Source of the DNA: Camellia lanceoleosa
Taxonomy: Eukaryota > Streptophyta > Magnoliopsida > Ericales > Theaceae
DNA: 64,000 nt
NCBI GenBank assembly: GCA_025200525.1
Contig: CM045767.1
Location: 6,335,437-6,399,436, forward strand
Reading direction: 5' to 3'
Below, one piece after another: positions 10,579-23,338 of the stretch. The notes beneath the pieces are model-generated. The model searched no databases. It was not told where the DNA came from and was given only the letters and a program-made list of their open reading frames with translations. Every line of letters begins with the position of its first letter. The stretch's first letter is position 1. The position numbers and the translations under genes are program-made.

Positions 10579-13500
10579 TGTAGACATCCCATTTTTGACC
10601 GACCTTAAGACTCAGACGTCACCGATTGAGTGCTCGGTGATGTTGCGTTTTGTGCTCGTTCAGAAGTCTCAGAGTCGCGGCCGTGAGCCCTGCCTCCGGA
10701 CTTCCGAACCTTCTTCTGTGCCTTGTCTCGATTTGCGAACTAGACTCGGTTTTCTCTGTTTCTTTTCCTGAAGAGAGGGAGAGGTCCCGTAGACCATCTC
10801 TCAGTGGCCGTGGGCTACATTTTGTGGCTGTAGGCCATTTTGCCCATTTCGGAGCCCGGTTCCCGATTTTCGGAGCCGTCAGGCCGTGTGCCTCGGTTCG
10901 GGACCGTCTAACCATCTCCGATTCCTCCGGTTTTTGGCATACATCTTATTTAATCCCTTTTGAGGGACACTGAGGTCTGAGAGACCCACTTCGTGGCCGA
11001 ATGCCACTTTCGATTATATGACCTATTTTCGGGACCCCGAACTGCGTGTTTTGGCCCCCGAGCATTCGTCTTGCATCGGTTTTCCTTCATTTTTGGCAGG
11101 TACCTCTGTTTTATCACCAGGAAGGTCACTGAAGGGTGGGAGGCCAACAATTGTCTCAGTAACTAGTTATATTCCTCCGGCGCCCTCTGACGCCCGTTTT
11201 TCTCACTTCCGAGCCAATATTGACCACCCTAGGGCCATTTTCTTTAACCCCAAACCACATATTTGTGTTGTACACACATGGGAGGACCCTAAAAGTCTAT
11301 GGCCGGCCAGTAATTCAAATTGAACCTTTTGAACCCCTCCTAAAAGTGGCTTGTTGTCTCTCATGTTTTACAGTTGCCAATTTCCAACCACAGGGTTTTG
11401 TTGAGGACACATGGGAGGCCACCAATATGTAATGGCCGGCCAGAAAATCAACTTTCCATTTTTGCCCTTGCCCGGCCGGCCATAGGGGGTGGCCGGCCGG
11501 CCACCTGCAACAAAAATAGCTGGCCGGCCATGTTCCTTGGGATGTGTGCTTTACAGCTGTATAGCTTTTCCCCCCAAAATATCTGATTTCGGGGGACTTT
11601 TGTAGAGGAGGGAAACTTAATCCCTTTTTCCTCCACATTTTTCCCTCCGTTCCCCCACCATTCTTGCTTACATAATAGCAGCTCAAGCTTTGTTTAGAGG
11701 GTTGGAAAACTTGCTTTGAGCATATAGATACATATCTCTCCATTTCTCTAAAAAATCCCTAAGTTTGGTACCATTTCTTCATCACTACCAAGCACCACCA
11801 TCACTACTCCATTCCAGCAGCAAGGAGAGGTTTTTCAGAAGCTTAGAAGCAATATTCCTTGGTCCAAGAGGTAGCAAAGAAGTGGTCTTCAAGGGTAAGT
11901 GTCAATCTCCCTCTTTTGTAACACTTTTTTGCACCATTGCTTAGGCCTATTTGCTTGATGTTTTGGGCTCCGACCCTAACTGAAATGGTCATTTTTTTGA
12001 GCCATTATTCATGTTTTTTTAAGGGCTCAACCCTGTTTGAGCCCCCCATTTGGTACTTGCTTCAATACCCTCTTAAATGCCATAATCTTGCATGATATTT
12101 CTAGCCTATGTGTGATCTGTTTTTGAGCATGATATAAACTGTGAGTTGGCTTATTTTGAGCCCCTCTACAACATTGTAGAAGGGCTCAACACTGTTGGGG
12201 GCCTCCATGTAGCACTTACCATTATACCCCTCTTTGGCCCCCATTTTTGCATGCTTTGTTGGCCTGTCTTGCTTCTGTTTTTCGGCCATCATCAGAACTG
12301 AAAATGGCCATATTTTGACCTTTTTGGAATATCTCATTAAGGGTATTTGGCTGTTTGGTGAATTCTTTGTATACCTCATGTTATAGCCTCTTGTTGGCCT
12401 ATTTCTTGCATTGCATTTTGGGCATGTTTTCATACTGATTTGAGGCTTGTCATCTCCTGTAAATGTTCATATTTTTAGTCCCTCTTCAGTGTTTTAGAAG
12501 GGTATTTTTCCATTTGGGCTTTACATCTATCACTTGCTTCATGACCTCCCTTGCGGAGCCATTTTTTGTATGCCATTTTAGCCCTACTTGTGATTGCTGT
12601 TTGGCCATGTTTTGTACTATAAAAATGTGATTTTTGGGGCTTCCTTGCTTCTGATTTTTCAGGTCATGTATCAATTATGCATGTATTGTATAGCTGTAAG
12701 CCATTTCGTGCACTTATCTTCGCATTTCGGGATCATTTCATGCATCGGGTATTATTTCGCCTCATTTCGGGGCTGTTTTGCCCCTCATTTTGCCATTGAT
12801 TTTTGCATGTTTGCATATCATATTCCATGTCTTTGCCATGTCTCATTAGAGTGGCATTTTTAGTGCCCGAGGGTCCGTTCTCGGTTTGGGCACGCACTTC
12901 GAGGTATCTTGTTTTCATCTGATGGCCTCCTATGTGAGTGTGGCTGAGGCTCTCTCATGTTGGTGTAAGCCCATTATTGCATTGCGTATGCCATTTCATC
13001 CATAGCATTGTGTATGCCCGGTTGTGTATTACCTCGTGTAGCGTGTATGCCATTCCATAACATTGTGTATGTTAGGATTGTATCTTAGTTGCATTTCACG
13101 CATATCATGCATATTGCATCGTGTTTGGGATAGGAGTTAGCCCAGCACGGAAGCGAGGCGTTCCGCACTCGGTGACGAACGTGTCTCAATTCCCAAGTCA
13201 CCGACACTCCGGATTATCCATGATGGAGTTAGGTTTTGTTGTAGCATTCATATGTATTCACCCTATATTGAGTTGTGCAATTCGGCTCCTCGGCCATCAT
13301 GCATCGAGATGCGTGATTGGTGGCCCGAGGATCGAGGCATGCATATATCTGTGAAAATACATTGCTATGCCCCTTTCCTGCTCTCTGTTGCAGCATATCA
13401 AGAATCAGCAGTCTTCCGAGGCTTAGCACGCTTTTCAAGAAACATTGCAAAACAGAGGCTAATCGGGGCATCGCCGTGGATTTCAGCGCCATAGCGCCCA

Positions 13501-14799
13501 AACATGCATCATTCCATCATCCGGAAGCGAATCAAGCGTCCACGGCTTGCATGCGATTTATTATTTTCTTAGTTAATTTGTGAATTAATTAGTAGTTTGT
13601 ACATTATTTGGACAGTGTCATTTGGATCAGATTATTCTTTCATTTGGGATCAGATTATTTATTTGGACCCTCTGCGCGAGGGCATAATTGTAATAAGTGT
13701 GCGTGAGTGTGATGTATGTCTTCCAATCCCACGTCTTTCTTCCCTTTTATTTACCTGCTTATGATGGTTAGATTAGGGCATGTTTCAATTAGCATACAGT
13801 ATGATAGCATGTTTGCATTCATTCATCTGTTTTACATGCACCGGGCTCGGCGCATCATACAAACTGCATTTGTACTTCAATTCCAAATTGAATACATGTT
13901 AGCTGTAGCATCATCATATGCCATGTTTAGAATAGCCGAGCCTGCTATAGTTTGCATCTTTGCATGTGTTGCATTAGGCAATTCTGTGCATCTAGGATCA
14001 TGCATGGATTTCTAATGAGCTTCTGTTTTGGCTTGGAGTACTCGGTGAGTTTTATGCTTTAGCATCCTTGCATGCGTGTGAGTGACTGCCATGATAGCAT
14101 GCTTACCATGAGGCTAACTGCTTATGTGATATAATTGCCTTGAATGCCTGTGGGTGGAGGTTGGGTTATTTGGATTGGAACAATTTATCAAATGTTTGTT
14201 TTAAAGCCCACTAGATAGTGGCAAAATCATGTTTTCTTAAGCCCACCCGAGGGTGGCAAATCCACGTCTTAGCCTACTTGCGAGTAGCACCATCAAACCA
14301 TTTTCAAACAAACAAGCATGAAATGCCTTGTTCCAATTCAGGTGATCCAGTCTATACTTGTATGTCGTGCGCATCACATAGTAAATCTAGGCTAATAACC
14401 GGGATAAGAATGCACAATGTTTTCAAAATCAGATATCATGATTAGTAGAGGCTGGTCTTTGACCGGGCGAGCGGGGGTGCTCACGAAGTGACCTTCCCCA
14501 ATCGTACCCAAGTTCTCGAGCCGAGGTAACTTTGGTGATGACGGGCATGTGGCCTTTGGCACCGAGTCAGGGTTTCCTAAATTTCCCATTAAAAAAACAT
14601 TTAGGTGGCGACTCTGTATCTGGCAAAGCAGTCCATGTTTGGCACTTCTTTCAAAAATCAGTTTTCTTAAAACGATTTGCCGGATTTGGACTCTTTGGTT
14701 CAAGATTAAGAACCGTGACATTTGAGTCCTTGAACTGTAGTGACCCCAATATGAACGGAACGGGACTTAACCCTCTCGGGGCGTTCGGGGACGTCTACA
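10579..14799 (+). repeat. 3' LTR, complete, 4221 bp
   Basis: Begins TGTAGACATCCCATTTTTGA after the polypurine tract and ends GTCTACA at 14799. Its 3' 2.5 kb aligns with bases 1-2512. It also matches, in reverse, both ends of the solo LTR at 26033-31804, so both belong to one family. A cluster of GGCCGGCC sites lies at 11301-11529. No proteins are encoded. The 5-bp target duplication cannot be tested because the left flank is outside the window. Confidence 0.92.
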
Positions 14800-14934
14800 G
14801 AGGGAACCTGAGATCTGTGGTTGTGCCGATGGTGCTTTGCGGTGGTGGTGATGGTCGTGGCCGTGGCAATGTCTTCCATACAGTGGGCTGCGATGAGGTG
14901 TTTGTCTTCAGTTTGGTGTCTGATTCTGAGGTTT
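14800..14934. other. Flank of the retrotransposon
   Basis: G/C-richer DNA with GGTGGTGGTGATGG-like runs. A short open frame crosses it but matches nothing I know. It may be the interior of the CACTA element that ends at 15522. Confidence 0.4.
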
Positions 14935-15522
14935 GAATGTTGTTGTGTGTAACAGAGAAAGGGGCGGGCAGCATTAAAAGAGTCCCCGCGCGCGCCCTAA
15001 AAATTTTGAAGATTTAGCGACTAAAAGAAAGTTTTGTCAGCAAAAGTGTTATTATGGGCGACTATCCTATTTGGTAGCCATAGGAAAAGAAACAGCGACT
15101 ATTTTATTAGTCGCCAAATGTATATTTGGCGACTAAATCTCCATTTGGTCAGAAAAAATTTGTATTTGCCCACTAAATTTTTTAGTCGCTAAAGATTAAC
15201 CAAAAAAATATACCTATTTTTGGCTACTACCATTTATTTTGTAGGCAAAAATTCATATATAACGACTAAAAAAAAAATAGTAGCCTAAAATTGAGACTAA
15301 CGGCGACTAATAAATTTTTTAGTTGCTAAAAGGGTCACTTTTGCTGACAAAAGGGTAATTTAGTCGCCAATAAGTAATATTTTCCTACTAAAAAATTTTA
15401 GTAGCTAAAAACTGTACCAACGCCGACTAAGACATATTTTAGTCGCCCAAAGTCAACTTTTTGGCGACTAAATTTTGTTTAGTTGCCAAAAGTGGTCGCC
15501 AAATATGCAAATTCTTGTAGTG
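14935..15522. mobile_element. CACTA-type transposon end (subterminal repeats plus one terminal inverted repeat)
   Basis: More than ten copies of GGCGACTAAA-like motifs occur in both orientations between 14985 and 15500. The sequence ends at 15511-15522 with ATTCTTGTAGTG, the reverse complement of CACTACAAGAAT, the standard CACTA terminus. Dense subterminal repeats next to such an end are diagnostic of En/Spm-like elements. The opposite end is not in the window; the LTR retrotransposon may have inserted within this element. No transposase is visible. Confidence 0.7.
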
Positions 15523-17685
15523 TACTGAGTCCTAATAGGGACCAACTACTAGATTGACTATCAAGCAAGCTATCTTAGATTGTATGATAAGTTCTTAGTG
15601 CTTGACAAAACAACGAACTAAAGCTAAAACAACCTTGTATTTCATATCAATCTAGTGGTCAACCCTTTTTTTTTTAATCCAAATTTGATGCAATCAAGCT
15701 TGAACAATTTAATACTTAGCTCAAACAAACAAAATTTGAACACATTTTAAAACTTGTTAAATTTTGAAGCCAAAGTTTAAATAATCTATTATTACGTCAA
15801 ATTTCTAATCTCCTATATATATATATATATATTTTTACGTTAATTAGCCTATATTAAATAATATTTCAATAATTATTTAATCTATTAAAACCCAACTCAA
15901 CTCACTATTTGTCCGACAAATTTCCCATAACTTCATTCCGGCTCCCACAACGGAGGAATCCTCGCTCCGCCCGTCTCTGGGCATTATGCAATGTCAGACC
16001 AGGTAGTTCAACTAGACCCTCTAATACAACGAGACAGTGATATTTTTCTTATTCCATTCAGTACCATTCACATGGCCGGTTTTGGAACTGTTCGGGCAAA
16101 CAATCTAGAGGATCCTAGTATAATAACCCTACGAGGCATAGGGTTAGGCCCCTAGATCATGTGAAATTATAACACTCTATAGAAAATAGACAAAGAGAAA
16201 GAGCCCAGTAAGGTAAGTTACGTTTTGCACTGACAAAAATTGATCCTAAATACTTTTGGATAATGCACAAACACAAACAGGTTCTAAACCCAAGGGCGTA
16301 GTTTAGTTGGTAACATTTGGGGTTGTAACCTCTAGGTCTCTAAGCAAAACAAAGGCGCTTGCTTTTTGCTCGGTAATGAGAAGTGGTGCATCTCATTACC
16401 CCCAAGTTTGGGTATCTAATCTAACTAGGTGGGGATCCCATAGGTGTCTAATCTATAACTTGTAAGGGGGGTTGTCTTGAGTTTTAAAATAAATAAATAA
16501 AAACAGTTCTATTTCTACAACAATAGAATTGTGAAAAGGAAGAAGAAGGATAGAAAACTTGTCTGACATTGGTCATGGCCCATTTTGTTCATTTCTCTTC
16601 TGAAACAATCTGAAGTATGTAAGTTATTTTTTTCCCCAAGGAAGAATCAACTGTTCAGATCATCAAAGCCTCAGGTCTGGAAATACAAATCAGAAGTTAC
16701 TATCATTGCCTAATTTGACATGGATCATCTAATGAGCAAGTTTGCCTACAAGCAGAGATGGAACCAAAATTTTATTACTGGAGGGACCAAAAGAGAAATA
16801 ATTTTTTTCACCATATATACAGAGCACACATGTATGTATATATGATAGATAAATTATATATATAATTAAATACCATAGAAGTAATTTCTATTAAGATGAA
16901 TAAGTTTTTTTTTTTTTTTTTTTTTTATGTAAAATAGAAAGAGAATTCAAAATGGAAGAAGAATGACATTTTTTTTTATACTAGGAGCATTTTATATATA
17001 AAATGATATATATATATATATATATATGTATTTAAAGTTCTATAACAAACAATAATGTTCATAAAAATAAGGGGGTCATGGTCCCATAATCTTCTCCTAC
17101 TTCTGTCCTACCTATAGGAGCAAGTGGATAGACCATGGTCATTGTCTAATTTGGTAGACTGTCTAAACCATATGTCAACACCATCTCTACACAGCATACA
17201 ATCTTGAGGTGTCAAGCCATCACTAACTGGCATCCATAACTAGCATCCACTAGAGAAGCAGGTAAGTCAAGGTTGACCTTATATAGAATGGTCGAGAATC
17301 AATCAACACCATCGCCAAAAATCCAACCAAGTGATTCTAAATTGATAAATGAAGAGTATGTTTGACGCCATCTATATGCCTCCTTTTGATGACACCTGAT
17401 ATGCCTGCTAAGAGATCATTTTATTGTGATACTTAAATAGAAGCATGTAGGCCAACCTCACACCACTGCACTTTTAAGCTGAGATGGCATTTGAGTCAAT
17501 CACTTACTGACAAATGACCCATAATGGCCACTCCATGTGTCAAATAATCGTTGCTGACCCATCCACCAATTGCAAGACCCCTTTGTCGTATCTATATATA
17601 TGTTATACAAAAATGACATTTCAACAAAGGTCTTTATTTATAAGAACTGGATATCATCTTAGTTCAACAAAATTCTATGTCCAAA
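15523..17685. other. AT-rich intergenic DNA
   Basis: No gene recognised. Contains TA microsatellites (15817-15835 and about 17007-17027) and a T-run near 16908-16926. A possible SINE-like unit at about 16284-16500 has TAGTTTAGTTGGTAAC, resembling a tRNA A box, but lacks a convincing B box. Confidence 0.5.
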
Positions 17686-19262
17686 CCACAGTTGTCAAAT
17701 CTAAATTCGTATCGTGAATTGAAATGGCCTCATACCGAATCGAATTGAATCGAATCCTGAATCGTAAAGATTCGGTCACTTTTTTTAAATTACTTAAAAA
17801 TATATATCTACACATTTAGATGTTAAATATATCTTATGAATATAAAATATTTAGACTTAAATCTCTAAAAATGTTATTTTAAATGATAATCACGTAGTTT
17901 AATAGGTAAGAAGTTAACAAAGATTCTTATGTAAAATCACCATCTTATCTTTTTCTTTTTTAGATATTTCTTATCAACCATTCTTAATAAAGATTATTGA
18001 AAATTGAGTCAGATTTGATCCGACCCATAACCCATGGAGTGTCCACATGAGTTGTAGATAATTCACACTATTTAATAAATAAGATAATTAAGGAATTATC
18101 TAATGAAGTATTTGAGTTGTTGTGGGAGCCTACAACTCCACTTCTATCTGCAGAGATATATATATCATATATCTGATATAGAGAAGATATACATATTATT
18201 GTTGTGAGATTTTACCCGAAAAATCTCAGCAGAATTTTTCTCTCTGTTCTTCCCTCTTAGGTCACCATTGTAAAATCTAGGGATTCTTAGGTCACCATTG
18301 TAAAACCTAGGGATTTGGAGTGTGGATACAACATTGAGAAACTCTGGTAGCTTCTCAATTGACGGGAGGGTTTTTCAGATGAGACTCATAATTCAAGCAT
18401 CCGATCCAAACCGTTTCCGCTTCAAGTAATATAATTACCTGCATATTTTCTTTCAAAGATAATAACCAAATAGACAAACTATCAATTTCTAAAGTAACAA
18501 TAATTAACAACGATATTGATATTTGGACAATAAGCATACATACTTTTCTAAGTAACAGTGAGCAAATAATAAGAAAGAATTATTTATAATCTTTTATTTT
18601 AAAGCCTAAAACATTTTAAAAGTTATAACTGATCTCACACATATAATATTCAATTATATTCAATTTAGTAAAATAGCAATAGATAATTCATAGTGTTACT
18701 TTAATCTTAAACATCTTTAGAAGATATTGATTTTTTAAAGGGAAAAAAATGAGAAGAAAGGTTAAAAATATGTTGGGTCTGACTGAGGTCTTGTTTGTCA
18801 TAACCTAAAAAGCTAAAGAGTTAAAAAGTTACTATCCTATTTAAGTCACATCATCTTATTTAAGTCACATCACCTCTCTATCATATCATTTCAAACCCAT
18901 AAAAAGTCAAAAAGTACACTTATTTAGATCATCCCAAACAACCCCTGAATCTGAATGGATTCTATTAAAAACTCCATGATCATCAAAATAACAACAAATC
19001 ATGTATATATGTTGATTATTTTGGTATTAAATGCTATTAAAAGTTGTGTTATGTCATTTTTACTAAAAAGATGAAGAAAAAAAATTCAAAAATATACCGG
19101 ACACAATAATTTCAAAAATTGCATGAATTGTAAAAAGTGAATCGAATCGTGAATCGATTGTGAATCGTGCGATTCACTAGAGATTCACTTCCAAAATAGA
19201 TTCGTATTGATTTTGCAAAAATTACAAATCATAAGATTCTGATAACAGAGATCCAAACTCCA
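17686..19262. mobile_element. Possible non-autonomous DNA element bounded by AATCG-rich ends
   Basis: The left end (17686-17790) has GTTGTCAAATCT then repeated GAATCGAAT/GAATCG. The right end (19138-19262) has AATCGAATCGTGAATCG and finishes in a segment whose reverse complement is GTTATCAGAATCT. The inverted similarity suggests termini of one ~1.6-kb element with a MITE nested in it. A 30-bp duplication (CTTAGGTCACCATTGTAAAA at 18256 and 18286) also lies inside. Superfamily unknown. Confidence 0.38.
18787..18948. mobile_element. MITE
   Basis: AGGTCTTGTTTG at the left and CAAACAACCCCT at the right form rough inverted ends. The interior has AAGTCACATCA and AAAAGTCAAAAAGT, motifs shared with the MITEs at 22113 and 44697. 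Confidence 0.5.
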
Positions 19263-21273
19263 AAGCATGACTTTATACCACCAACCAAGCATTAAATATG
19301 TTGGAACATGTAAAGAAAAAATATAGATCTTAGGATTACTCTAAAGCTAATTTTTTAGTACATAACTTTTAGATAATTCTCACTTTATGGTGTGGTGTGA
19401 ACCTTTTTGTCAAATTACTCTTTTAAATTCATTTCTAGTGCCCTAAGAGATGCCTTTTTGGACTTCAAAGAGAATAAAGGGAGCATAGCATATAGATGAA
19501 GTTATAAATACCTTCAGATGTCTCGTGGAATGGTCCACTCATGTTATTAGTAGGATGTTGTCCTCAATTTGAACTTTAGTTCATTGTTGCCTTCTGAAAA
19601 ACAAGATGGCATACGCATCCAGGGGCCTCTGCAGCTAATCGCCCATGTCTCATTAATCATTTCCATCCAATTTGTAAGTTGGTAACTTGGCAAACGAATT
19701 CTCATAGTTTCCATAATGTAGTTGATGTTCCAAAGCTCGTTTGTATTAGCCCTGCAATGACATTGTGGCATATGGCCATGAAAAAAAATACAAACAAAAA
19801 AGAGAGAGAGGCTAGAATAAGATAGGAATACAAGTGCAACCATACAAAAGGCTAGATTAACATGGGGTGTTGCATAGCACAACAATAAAATGAGCAAAAA
19901 ATTGACAGGTTCTAATTTCACGAAAAGATAAAGCACATGCACAACACAACAGAATCGGAAGGAAAAAGCGTAGTCACCGCAAACATCATGGCGCTTTTAT
20001 CGAATCTGTAGCAATGGTGCCAAATCCCAGGTTTTAGGATCTAATATCAAATACCTTCACCGTATTCCTACAATGAATCACCTAGAGTTGTAAAATGGGA
20101 TACAAATCTTCTTACAGGTAGCAATGCAAATGCGCATCAAGGAGATACAATGCCTATTTAAATCAGTTCAAATTCTAAAACAACATTTCTATATCATTGA
20201 AATAAAATGCATGCCACTCTATTAATAGTGAGCTGAGTCTACTATAAACTAGCCAATGTTTCCGCATCAAACGGCCATTTGTTTGCTTGAAATATGATTA
20301 ATTAAATATATAGCTTATTTATTTTTATTAGGGTAACCTCCTGATCAGTTTAACTATAATGCATTGCCTTTGCCGATATATGAAAAGAAATTAACTGGTA
20401 GGATCACCATCAAGGCTTTTTGGTGTGAAACAAAGTCCCACATCGCCCAAGTACTAAAATAATGTTAAGCATATAAGCGTGAGGGCACCCTCACCTCTAA
20501 AGCTAGCTTTGGAGGTTGAGTTCTATTCAAGACCGTGTAATATTTGGAACTACATACAAATTGCCTAGTAGGATAACTATCAAGATTTTTTCCAACTCGC
20601 TCAAAAGAACTTGGTCCATTAGCTTTGGAAAGGCTTAATCAACACCCATTCCAATCTAACCCATTTATGTGAACCTTTTGATTCATAAATTAATATGCTA
20701 TGCTTCCTCAAAGACACCTATGCATGCTTTCCTCAAATCTTCTTTTAACTATTTTCTTTTGTCTTCTCTCCTAAGTCCACCAACCACTAGTTCGCCTTCA
20801 ATAAATATTCATAATGACATAAGTAGTACGAATACTTAATCTAGGCTTTCTCCAAAGCCTGATTTAATATGTTCTCCTTAGAGAAACAATACCTGTTATT
20901 ATCGTTAGTATGTATGGAGTATCAAAGGATGTGTCAACTTGTTTAGATCTACCTATTGTTATTATGGGATTATTTTTAATGAACAAAGAACATGAGATTT
21001 CCTAGTGGTGTAGAGATAGTGAACATGATACCAATTATAGCATCAATAAAAGAAATTTGTGTCTTTATTCCATAAAATAGATTGTTAAAGGGACATTAAT
21101 CAATAGAAACAATTTTAAAAAAGATGATGTTTACGGTTCGGTTACCTAATCAACCAGAAAAATAAAATTTCCTACTGGTGGAGATAAAATTAACCATATC
21201 CAATGACCAATCAATTATTTGGCACTAATTATTGTCCTTGTCATGGCATCATCAATTATGTTTGTTAATTTTA
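19263..21273. other. Intergenic DNA with a possible exon remnant
   Basis: Mostly AT-rich and without genes. On the minus strand near 19760 a pyrimidine-poor CATTGCAG could be a splice acceptor. It is followed by ~200 bases open in one frame (NELWNINYIMETMRIR...), ending with a stop near 19550. I cannot identify the protein, so this may be chance. Confidence 0.35.
20425..20565 (+). repeat. Dispersed plant repeat with GTCCCACATCG
   Basis: AAGTCCCACATCG (near 20435) followed by AAGCATATAAG, GGCACCCTCACC and GCTAGCTTTGGAGGTTGAGT resembles a widespread plant repeat carrying an snRNA-type USE motif and a TATA-like box. No snRNA follows. It may be an LTR or TRIM fragment. Confidence 0.4.
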
Positions 21274-21700
21274 GGCCACGTTCGTTTCATGGCATGGGAT
21301 TAGAGGGGATGATGGCAAATGAATACACCATGGGATTAATATATATCATGGGATTATTGTACTATACTGATTAGGGTAGGATAAAGGAGGAAGTAAGGTT
21401 TGAAATTTTTTTTTTGGCTTTTTTTTTTTTTTTTTTGGGCAAGTATATTTTTTTGGCTATTAGATGGAGGTTGGCAGATATACCATAGGTAGTAGGGATC
21501 ATTTATCCCAAGCTAAAGTGGGATTAGTTATCCCTCATTTTGGAGGAAAATTAATCCAGTATGACTACTAATTCACCCTACTTTGTTCAAGCCAACCAAA
21601 CAAGGGATTGGAAGGGATTGGGGAACAAGAGGAGAAGACGAGGGAGCAGCTGAGCCCCACACCCTAATCCACCTCCTTATCCCAGCAAACAAACGTGGCC
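21274..21700. mobile_element. Tourist-like MITE (PIF/Harbinger type)
   Basis: Ends GGCCACGTTCGTTT (21274) and AAACAAACGTGGCC (21687-21700) are inverted with one mismatch. Flanks are TTA and CTA, close to the TWA target of PIF/Harbinger. Length 427 bp, no coding capacity. Subterminal CATGGGATTA repeats. Confidence 0.7.
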
Positions 21701-21873
21701 CTACTTGCAATACGATAGTCGAGATTGTAAACGGACATTATTTAGTGGAACCAAAGGTTGTGAGTCTGAACCTAAGAACAACCACTTTATGCAAATAATA
21801 CCACAAGGTTAGGTCTGTACCCAATCTCTCTCCGAGACCTTCATCTAATGGAGGCTATACTGGTGTAACTTTT

Positions 21874-22018
21874 AAAAGGCATCTTGGTACAATGGCATGG
21901 CTTGCTGTTAGGTAGTGCAGGTTCAAATCATGGAAACAACCTCTCTAGAAATGGGAGTAAAGTTGTGTATATTATGCCCTTCCGAGAGCCTCGTGCACTA
22001 GGTCTCGCTTTTTTTACG
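21874..22018 (+). mobile_element. tRNA-derived SINE
   Basis: The order of motifs matches plant SINEs: AAAAGGCATCTTGGTACAAT (A-box region), CAGGTTCAAATCATGGAAAC (B box near 21919-21930), CCTCTCTAGAAATG, then GCCTCGTGCACTAGG followed by a T-rich tail. This resembles the Au/SolS-type SINE families. A Pol III transcript would start near the left end. Target duplication not resolved. Confidence 0.72.
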
Positions 22019-22112
22019 ATGTCAAAGCATGAAAGAGTTGTCTTTATAGGTCAAGAGGCAAGTAACAGCTCATTCACATCCATAGGTCAAATTTTGGATT
22101 TGGGAGCGATTC

Positions 22113-22247
22113 AGGCCTCGTTTGGGAATTTGCTATTTTAGTTGAATTTTTGGCTTTTACGAAAATATGTACAAACAAGTAAAGAGACTAATGTAACAAC
22201 TTGTAGTAGTTTTTTGGCTAAAAATCATGGTCCCCAAATGCGGCCTC
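22113..22247. mobile_element. Short MITE with AGGCCTCGTTTGG ends
   Basis: AGGCCTCGTTTGGGA at the left pairs with TCCCCAAATGCGGCCT at the right; 135 bp. Interior GCTATTTTAG resembles the MITE at 44697. Confidence 0.65.
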
Positions 22248-22341
22248 AATATCAAAAAATTCAGAACACTGAAAAGTACTGGGTTTGGATTTTAGAGAGC
22301 TTACAAAATAGATTTAAGTAAAAAAATGTGAATGCATATTC

Positions 22342-23290
22342 GAATCCTCCGTAGCACTTTTCTGTAGCCCGACCCTGTCGCCTTCCAAAACGATGTCGTT
22401 TTGGAGGGTTTTTTTTTTTTTTTTTCTTCTTCTTTCTTTGTTTCTGACTCCACAACACACCCATTGTCTCTGACTCCACCCCTCTTCTTCTTCTTTCTTA
22501 TTTTGATTTACTATTATTAATTGTTTCTAACTCCACCCCTCTTTCTTCTTCTTCTTCTTATTTTGATTTACTATTATTAATTATATTACTCCATCTCAAC
22601 AAAGTCATCCATTAAGCTCATGTCTGAAACTCCAAAAATTTTGTGAGCCAACTCTATAGACTTTTCACCTTTTGAAAGTTCTCCAAGCTGTGCAAAATAA
22701 AAAATAAAAAATGGGAAGATCCTCCACCGCTTGAATGAAGTGTTTTGAGGGAGAGAGATAGAGAGAGAGTTATCAGTGAGAAGAAGAAGAAGTTTTTGGT
22801 TCAGATGAAATGCTTTCGGTTTCATCACAGTAATCCGGTGGCAAGGAGCGTGGAGGTGTAGGTTGGGGCCAGAAGGGTGGTGAGTCTCCTTCCATGGGGT
22901 TTGATTTGGTTTGGTTTGGTTTGATTTGCTGGTGAGAAAGGGAAAAAGAGGGGAGAAAAAGAAAGAAAAAAAAAAGCCCTCCAATTTCTTCCTTTTCCAT
23001 CCAAAACCCACGAAACCCATCTCCCTTTTCTCTCAAATGTATTGACCCACCTCAATTTCTTCCTTGTTGCTCTTGATCTTCTCTGTTCATACCCAAAACA
23101 AATCATCAAAACCAAAACCCATCAAATATTCATACACACATAGATAGATAGATATATAGATATAGATATATATATATATATATAGAGAGGCAAAGAGGCT
23201 GTTGTATTTCGATGTTTATCAAAGAAACAAAGAAACAAAAAAAAAAAATTCAAACCCAATCAATTCCATTTTCCTCCTGTGTGTTTTTGC

Positions 23291-23338
<48 letters not shown>

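Larger units (their letters stand above)
1..14799 (+). mobile_element. Tat/Ogre-type non-autonomous LTR retrotransposon (5' end cut by window)
   Basis: The first ~2.5 kb is repeated nearly exactly from about 12317 to 14799, giving two direct LTR copies around an ~8.1-kb interior. The LTRs start TGTAGAC and end GTCTACA. A primer-binding site follows the left LTR, and a purine run (AAAGGGGGG, 10566-10574) precedes the right one. The interior holds a broken gag and a short pol stub, then about 5 kb of noncoding DNA with tandem arrays; protease, RNase H and integrase are absent. Very long LTRs, the PBS type and tandem arrays upstream of the 3' LTR are typical of the Tat/Ogre lineage of Ty3/gypsy. 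With no polymerase it could only have moved with enzymes supplied in trans (LARD-like). LTR mismatches are few (3 in the first 60 aligned bases, 0 in the next 60), so it is fairly young. Confidence 0.9.

Noticed and set aside
16284..16500. Candidate SINE with an A-box-like sequence
   Set aside because: No convincing B box, tail or target duplication; mentioned only in the intergenic entry.
20425..20565. Possible snRNA gene because of GTCCCACATCG
   Set aside because: No snRNA body follows at the expected distance; kept as a dispersed repeat.
22773..23115. Minus-strand frames with FFFF-rich peptides
   Set aside because: Polypyrimidine-rich interior of the Mutator-like element; only its distal part (LAHKIFGVSD...) is kept as a possible captured fragment.
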